NCBI RefSeq assembly: GCF_033978785.1
Contig: NC_084752.1
Location: 14,630,336-14,694,335, forward strand
Reading direction: 5' to 3'
Length of the DNA: 64,000 bases
Origin: Entelurus aequoreus
Lineage: Eukaryota; Chordata; Actinopteri; Syngnathiformes; Syngnathidae
A program made the translations under genes and the position numbers. The notes beneath the pieces are model-generated. The model worked only from the letters and a program-made list of their open reading frames with translations. It ran no database searches and was not told where the DNA came from. This document shows, one piece after another, positions 52,501-61,500 of the stretch. Position 1 is the first letter of the stretch; each line of letters opens with the position of its first letter.

Positions 52501-55500
52501 CTAGCTGCACTTTAATAAATGTGCATTATTAACACACCATCATTTCCTCCTACATTTCAGTGCAGGTCAAATTTAGACGTAGCCAATCAGGATAACTGAT
52601 CGCTGTTTAGTGACTTTACATTCAATCGAGACCGCACCAAGGTAGTCGATTGATCATTTGCAAGCTGAAATGTAATTTAAAAAATGTTCATCTCTGTCTG
52701 GACAGTCCAAATTTCAATGTGCAAAGTGGCCACTCTGCTGGAGTCTTGACCTCATCTCCCACTTCTGAGATAAATTGGTATCAGACTGTAAGCCAGGTCT
52801 TCATCAGTGCCCTGTGTTCTTAATGCTCCTGTTGGTGTTTTGGAGGAGTATATCTGCAGCTTGCTTCCAAAAGCTTACGCAGAGGATTACATTTTGTAGA
52901 TTTGGAATGAGTTCACATACAGCTGTCCACCTTGTGTAAAGTCCATAATTATTTTGTCTTCAAGGGCGATCATAAACCATTTTAATCCGAAGATTGAATC
53001 GTATGCTTCTGTGAACCACATCTCCCAACTGTCAGAGGAGCAGGTAACTGAACACATTCACACAAAAACATCAATATCTCATACATATTTGGGCTAAATG
53101 GGGTGTTTCAATACAGATGTACTTAATCACATATTATAGTTAATATACTTAACATATCCATACTTGATCAAGTCTTGGCTTTTCACACACACTGGATGTT
53201 TGATCTCTTTGGTATAATTTTGATTCAGTGTGAAAACCACCCACCCATCTGGCACCGACATCCCTTCCACATTTCTAAGTCAGCTTTATGACACTCTCAA
53301 AAGGGGAACTCCACTTTTTTTGGAATTTATCTTATCGTTCACAATCATTATGAAAGCCATGAGGACGGATGGATTTTTTTAATGCATTCTTGTAAATAAA
53401 CTTAAATAAAAGTCCGCTTACGGCGGAGCCAATGGAAGGTCCTCTAATTATCCCATAAAATCCAATAAATAGTCATTCAAAAACCGCCAACAATACCCCA
53501 TTTACATTTCGTGATTTGAATATTAACGCGGACAAACTATTTATAGCGACGCTGTGCTCACAACCCTGTGTACAATTTCGGCATGATCAACTGGCAAGGT
53601 GTTTCCTCGCTTCCTTGCTCCCTGGAAGTTTATTGTAGATCATAAATCATGCGTTTCACCTGGACAGAAGTAGTCCAAGGACATATTCTGACAAGTTGGT
53701 ACACTTTAACAGCCATTTAGGACCCGGAAATGGCGAGAACGAGATGAGAAGACGGCAATAAGTGATGTTTTATTATATTTGTTGGCTCTCATGAAGTCTG
53801 CAGTGAGCAGTAATCAATGATGAAAAAAAAAAAAAAGCAAACGATGTGATGCGTTTTTTAAATTATTGCGCCGCGTATGCTTAAAATGATTAAAATACTT
53901 AAATATTAAATGTTATTATGAATGTACCCGTTACTACATTACATATATACATGAAGGTGTTTGGATGTTTTTATAGGGCTCTATAGGCGGAATAAAGTGG
54001 CTCCCATAGGCTCCATTTTAGGCAGACCTTTGATCGCATTTATTTAATATTTAGAATGCAAAAAAATCATCCATCGTCATGTCTCTCATAATGATTTTGA
54101 ACGATAGGCACAAAAAAGAAAGAAAAAAAGTGCAGTTCCCCTTTAAGTAGACCGCAAGCACCATACCCCAAAGTATTGATTGCTACATTAGATATTAGCT
54201 TTAATGAACAGGAGTATCTAATGTTAGCGTCCATTAGTACACAACACAAACCCACACTGATTTAGTCTGTTTAAAAGCACAAATTAAAGTGTTTGCCAAC
54301 ATAAACTGAATGACTTCTTTGTCATTAAGTCTGAATGCACTGATGAAGAGTGTTAAGACTTCATTAAAGTCAAATGAGAGCGCACAAGGATAGGTTACGA
54401 GATGGAAGTGTCTTTTTACCGAATGATAGAAGTGATAGATTTGGTCATTATGCTGCCTTTGTACTCGTATCTGCTTGAATTGACAAGCAAGCAAGAGAAA
54501 AGGGAACTTTGGTGTCTGAGCTACTTGGTATTGTGTGACAGTCTCGAAATAAATACTCTGTAATAATGGTCTCTCAAACGATACTTTTATCAGCGTCAAA
54601 CCTGGAAGTCACATCATTTTACATTTCCAGGCCCTGGAAAAGTAATGGAAAATGATATTTTTTCAAAAGTCTTGAACAGTTATTGAAATATATCATTGTG
54701 CCGTGATTAAATGTGAATTGCAATGGGTCGTCATGTTTTGGTAGTGTTAAAAATGTATTCAGCCTAGTCTGTGTTCGCATGTGGCGTGCAAGAGCCTCGA
54801 CCTGCAGACACGCCCACTACCTTCAATAATACATGTTTTTTTTACATGTTTGGCACTTTCAGAGGTCATTGCAGCGATGAGTTCTTGTACTAAACAAAAT
54901 ATGAATGCAACAATTTTGGTTTAGCTCCTGACATTTCATCAACTGATCATGTATTTTTGTGGTTGGCAAAAGACACTGACCCAAGACGTGCTAAATGCAA
55001 ACTGTGCTGTGAAACATTTGACATTTGGACTGTGGGTGAGACTACTAGTTTGCCACTTGAAGGGGGGAACGTATGAAACTGTAGCCACAGTTGCTAGCAG
55101 TGCAATACTCAGAGGTCAGTGAATGCTGATCCTGTGAGAACAGCTAGCAACTTTACTGCAGTTTCCACAACAAAAAAAACAGACAACTTTGGGGAAAAAA
55201 TTAAGTTCTCAAAGCTGAGATACACTTAAATGTGTGAATTTCTGAAACTTATTCAAGTAATCCGAGGAGAGAGCTGCCTTTTCTTCGCTTTGTTCCCAGA
55301 CAGACTGATTGCAGCGAAATGTACCTGTGGTGAGAACAAGTGTGCCTATTTCTGTGCTTTTGGACTTGGCTCTGCACTTTCAAAGCCTTTTACTCCCATT
55401 AGTGTCCCAACCAAAGAGCCCATATTATGCTGTTATGAAAATTGTGACTAAAGAATGTTAATTTGAGTGCAGTTTAGGCCTGCAAAAAACAGCAATCAAT

Positions 55501-58500
55501 CAATCAATGTTTATTTATATAGCCCTAAATCACAAAAGTCTCAAAGGGCTGCACAAGCCACAAAGACATCCTCGACACAGAGCCCACACAAGGGACGTCG
55601 ATGTGAATGACTATGAGAAACAAAATATGAATGCAACACTTTTGTTTTTGCTCCTACCTTTTCATCAACTGAACTAAAATGTTTCGTACACAAAAGACGT
55701 ATTTCCCACAAATATTGCTGACAAATCTATGTAGAATTCTGTTTAGCTGAGATATTGCATCTACCTAACAGATCTAACATATAAAAATGCTGATTAAACA
55801 GCATGATTATTGCATAGGTGTGCCTTAGGCCAGTGTTTCCTAGCCATAAGGCCGGGCCTATTGTTGGGGTGCAAGCGCCCTCTAGAGGGCAGCCCAAAAA
55901 TATCTGTTTCTCAGCTGTGGTCTGTAAGTTGCAATACACTTTTCCATCAATTGTGGCAGTAATGACAATATCAAATAAACAGAAGAAGTCTGGAGCTAAA
56001 GTCATAGAGAAGTTTCTTAAGCGCAAAAAATGTGACTAAATTGAAGCTGTATTTTCATTTGCACATTGATTTTATTGACAGTTTAGTTAAGAAATGTATT
56101 ATTAATTTAGATTATTTATTTTAGCACAACATAATTGTATGTAATTATTTTTGTATCATTTATTTATGAGTCCCTTCTTATGCAAAATTTGATTAGTACT
56201 TATTTTTTTAATCAGCTTGACCTAAGCCTAAGTTTGTGTTAAATAAATAATAATATTTTTAATTAACACATGCTTTCATGTGTTATTTATCATTTTTGGA
56301 CAAGGTTGTAAGTAAGTTAGATATGATTAATGAATATGATTAAAATCAAGATTTTAATCAGATCACTAATTCAGTGTTAATATTTGAGTGGGCCCCAGGC
56401 ACCTCCTCTGTAGTGGAAAAGTTGTGCCCCGACCTCAAGATTAAACAGTCCTACCTTAGGCTGTCCATGATCAAAGGTGCAGTTTATTGAAGACATTTAG
56501 AATGCACAAAGATACCATCATCCATCACCTCATGTTGCAGCATGATAATGCACAGCCCCATGTTGTACGGATCTGTACACGATCGCTGGAAGCTAAAACA
56601 TCCCAGTTTTACTTACCTGACACGTCACCCATTTAGCATGTCTAGGATACTTTGAGTTGGTGTGTATGACAACATCTTCCAGTTGCTGCCAATATTGAGC
56701 AACATGCCACAATGAACCACCTGATTAAATGGTAAATGGTAAATGGGTTGTACTTGTGTAGCGCTTTTCTACCTTTTTTTTTTTTAACACTATTTCCACA
56801 TTCACCCATACACACACTGATTGCGGGAGCTGCCATGCAAGGCGCTAACCAGGATCCATCAGGAGCAAGGGTGAAGTGTCTTGTTCAAGGACACAACAGA
56901 CGTGACTAGGATGGTAGAAGGTGGGGATTGAACCAGTAACCCTCAGATTACTGGCACGGCCACTCTCCCATCTTCGCCACGCCGTCCCCCTGATTAAGGC
57001 AGGAGAAGTGTTGCACTGCCTCAGGCAGATCTTCCCCGGTTGTCTGATGCCGTCGACCCCCCATCCATAAAATCAACTTTACATTTGGTCGTTGCCTTTT
57101 AATTTGTGCCAGCCTCAGTCCCCAGGTGGGCACAAAAACAAAAATGTTTTTATTTTTTGTGAAGTGTAAATGCAGCGGTGGGACTTTCTTTGCATGCAAA
57201 CACACCATCCTGTAGCATCTTCATTCCATGCAGTTACACAAGAAGAAAAATGGCAGCCAGAACCATTTTTGCACATAGATAACAATTAGATAAAAAACAT
57301 GATCCAGTATGAGGCTAGTTTTGTTGTTGTAATTTGAGATAACACACTTGTTATTCGTGTGCCTGATTGATAATGTGGAAGGTTGCATCACAGACTGTAT
57401 TTGTGGGCGAAAGCCTTTTCGTTAGGCCAGGTTTCATCCTCTTTGTATTTTCTCCATTCCTCTTTCATGCTCTGTTCATTTTCAATTTTTCACTTTTGTC
57501 CTTCCGACCTCTTTTGTCAGAGCCACGCTTTCCATTTGTCTATCTGGGAGGTGGGGAAGAAGTGTAAACACACATTAACCGAGCTTATCATTCAAACCTG
57601 TCTCCACATTTTCTAGTGCAAAAACAGAGATGGCAGGACATTTCCATTACAATAGCAGCCTACAAATAAAAAATAGGTGCGAAAATGCCGATTAATAAAA
57701 AAAAAAAAACAGATGACTCAGCTGCAGTAGACAATGCTGTGCGTGCATACACTTAATGGCACAAGACCTACACGTAATTTAACTTGGACATGTTGTCCAC
57801 ATGAAAGTGTTTGTGTCTTTGTGAGAAGTACAAGAAGCTTCCCGTCCTGAACACATCATGCTGTGTTCAAGGGTCATTAAAAACATCTTGACAAGCATCC
57901 AAGTTGGCCTCTATTTAATGGCTGAGGAGGTTGTGCAGAATATTTGCATAGTTAGCTCTGATTTCACTCCGGCTTCACACACAAGTTTATCAAGTTTTTC
58001 ATTAACAAAAAAAGAATAGACACCATGGCTGATGGAGAGAGTAGTGCAAAAAAGGAAAACAACCATACAGATACTGTAAGAGCTGTAAATATCCACAAAT
58101 ATCCACTCGTACACGTGTTATATATTCAACACTGACGAATATTCAACTGTCTCAGGTCTCACTAGCAGATCTTTGTCATGCAACGTCTCATCTTGGTCTC
58201 TCTCGCTGTGTTAGGTGTTGGAGGTGGTGCGCTCCAACTATGACACGCTGACACTCAAACTGCAGGATGGTCTGGACCAGTTTGAGAGATACTCAGAGCA
58301 GCCCAAAGAAGCGGCTTTCTTCAAGGAGCTGGTAAGGGAACACAGAGACAAAAGCAGCAAGTACTAGCAGTGTCGGCGCTAGGAATTTTCAAAATGGGTT
58401 CCTAGGGACCCCATCAAGTCATAAAAATGGGGTCCCACAGTAAATTTTTGGGGCCCCACTTTTTTGTAACCGTTGAAAAAAAAAAAAAAGATAAATGTAT

Positions 58501-61500
58501 GCATTATCCAGTTATATCTCACATTCTATATTGTGTTTTGGAAAAAGGTTGTCATAAACGTTACTTAACTCATTAAAAAAATTATAGAAAAGAAAACACA
58601 TTTTTATGCATATGTAAATGTATTCAGTTATAAACATTCATTCACGTTCTTCTTTCCTTCATGGATCTAAACTTTACTGCTGCCTGAGAGATAAATGTGA
58701 AGTTTCCATGGACTCACAAAGACTAAAACAACTCATTTACTGGAGACATGGCGCAGGATGAAGTTAAAACGGTTGACTTTACACTCACCTTAGTGTTTAC
58801 CATGAAGTCTTTCTTTTGACAGCCCCTCACGGTAAAGTTGTCTGACTGCAAACTGAGGCAGTATTTGTGATTGATAAAACTTTCGGCGAATCAAAATGTA
58901 AGACATTGTACCGGAAAGTTAATTACTTTGAAGACGACCAATAAAAACGCAATAAAGAGGGAAGGAAATTTGACCCGGCAAATATAAACAAAACAAAACA
59001 CAGACGGAAAGCAATAATCGATAAAAAGGATCGGTAAAAAATTCATAAAATAAATCCGCGTCCCAGGGACGCGCGGACATCCGGAAATGCGCGTCCTTTC
59101 CGAATTCAATGCGTAAAAAGAAACAAAAAGTGCGTTAACGCCAACAATGTACTAGTGTCAAACCTAATTGTCATTGATTATACCTGTGGAAACTGCTTCA
59201 GTCAATAAGTCAATGTGACCAACTCACCTGGTCCAAGTCCACCTTGTTCTTCTGCTTGTTAAGATAAGTCCACCGCACAAGGAATGCGGAGTGGAGGCAC
59301 TTTAATACATTTAGGGCCTGATTTATAAAAGGTTTGCGTGTATTAAAACACGTGCAAATCTAATTGCACACGCAAAGTTGATATACTAAACGTGTGCAAT
59401 GTGAATTGCCATCTGTTAAGTGAGCAGAATAAGGCGTGCAATCCATTTTGCGCCTCTGTCTTCATTAATATGCAAAATATATGCTGATCATCAAAACACC
59501 CACAATACTATTTAGCACGCGCAATGTGATTTATCAACAGAGTTCTTTGTCCTACGTGTGTGTGTGTGTGTGTGTGTGTGTGTCTGTGTGTCAACATTTT
59601 GGATGCTCAGAAATAAATATTAGACACATTGTCTATTCAGCAACATAATTTTATAGCTGCCAAAGGACTTTGGAGGCTGATTAAAATTCAATTGATGCCT
59701 TTTGGTGTCCCTTAGTATTTTTTTAATGATGTTCATTTTTTTCACAAAGAATACATACTATATTACTAAAATATTTCTTACATAAGAATAACTACTTGAA
59801 GTATGCATTTTTTTGCCTCTTGGCGGAGTAAGTGCAGCTTCTCTCCAACAATAAAGGTGAAAAAAAATATCAAAGGACTGATTGTAAAATGTCTATAAAA
59901 AAGTAGAAGAGGTCTTCTGCTTGTTTGAATGTGCAGTATCTCAAACGTTTACTGAGTGTTGTTAAAAGGAAAGGCCATGTAACACAGTGGTAAAAATGCC
60001 CCTGTGACAACTTTTTTGCAATGTGTTGCTGCCATTAAATTCTAAGTTAATGATTATTTGCAAGAAAAAAATTAAGTTTCTCAGTTCGAACAATAAATAT
60101 CTTGTCTTTGCAGTCTATTCAATTGAATATAAGTTGAAAAGGATTTGCAAATCATTGTATTGTTTTTATTTACGAATTACACAACGTGCCAACTTCACTG
60201 GTTTTGGGTTTTGTACATGATGGGCAAAATTCCCAAAGATGTGCAGTTCTCCTTTAGGGGGCATTCACACATTGCCATGAACCATATTGCCTCTTCAATA
60301 ACCATCATTCCCTGGCGGTGACAGAAGCTAACAAGCTAAATAGTCGATGGGAGTCCTGCTTGCTCACCGAGTAGACGCACATCATGCATTTAACTTTGAC
60401 AAGCAGGGGGTTCAAAGTCTTAGCTTGTTTTTTATTGAACTGTGGCACATAGAAAAACAACAAAAATGGGAAATTTTACATAATGTAAAGAGAAAAAGCT
60501 AAAATGTTGAGCAGGTGCCTCAGCCATTTTATTTGAAGTGGTTTGATGAATAATGTGGACTGGATGAAAACTTACCGTACTTTTCGGACTATAAGGCGGA
60601 CTGTCGATTTTTGAGAAAATTAAAGGATTTTAAGTGCGCCTAATGTACGGCATAATTGTGGTTGTGCTTACTGACCTCAAAGCAATTTTATTTGGTACAT
60701 GGTGTAATGATAAGTGTGACCAGTAGATGGCAGTCATACATAAGAGATACGTGTAGACTGCAATACACCAAAACTTTAAATGTTCCATTGAGAATATAGA
60801 ACATTACACACGGCGCTCAAAAACCTGTCAAAATGTTTTTAAGTACGACTTCGGTAAGCTATGAAGCCACACCGCTTGATGGATTGTCGACGCATTAAAC
60901 ATACGAGTATTACTGTGGTATGTATAAGGACAGCAAAATGGCACCTATTACCAGACATATTATCTGGCGTTTTGTTTCGCAGTATTATGCAAAACCAACT
61001 TTTCTTACATTCTGGTACCTGCTGATCTGTATTTGGGATCTGCATAAGTCCTGAAAATGTGCGCGTGTCCGCAATTGTAGTCCGTGCCGACGCCGTAGTC
61101 GATGAGCTTCTTCTTTTTCTCTATCTTCTTGAAGTAAAGTCTGAATGTCATTAAAACAGTAAGCTCCATCTTTTGACACTTCTTCCACTCCCATCCTTGC
61201 ACGCTACACCGCTACAACAAAGATGACGGAGAAAAGATGCTGTCGAAGGTGAGCCACGTAAATAAGACCGCCCACAAAGCGGCGCATCCTGAAGAGACGC
61301 TCAGAAAGCTACGTGAAGATGATCTGTAAAACATAATCTATGCAACATTTTGACCAAAGAACCACCATAACATGTTATGTAGACCACAAGGAAGTGTTTT
61401 AAAAAATCATAATATGACCCCTTTAATGCGCCTTATAATCTGGTGCGCCTTTTGTATGAAAAAAGAACAGAATAGACCCGCTCATCGGCAGTGCACCTTT

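Larger units (their letters stand above)
55618..57060 (+). mobile_element. Eroded Tc1-like copy carrying two later insertions
   Basis: ATATGAATGCAACACTTTTG, CTGATTAAACAGCATGATTA and CATGTTGCAGCATGATAATG match blocks of the Tc1 element at 30649-32134. It is interrupted by a hAT element (55831-56453) and a SINE (56729-56988). The DNAQ-type catalytic block is recognisable but no frame is open. Confidence 0.7.
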
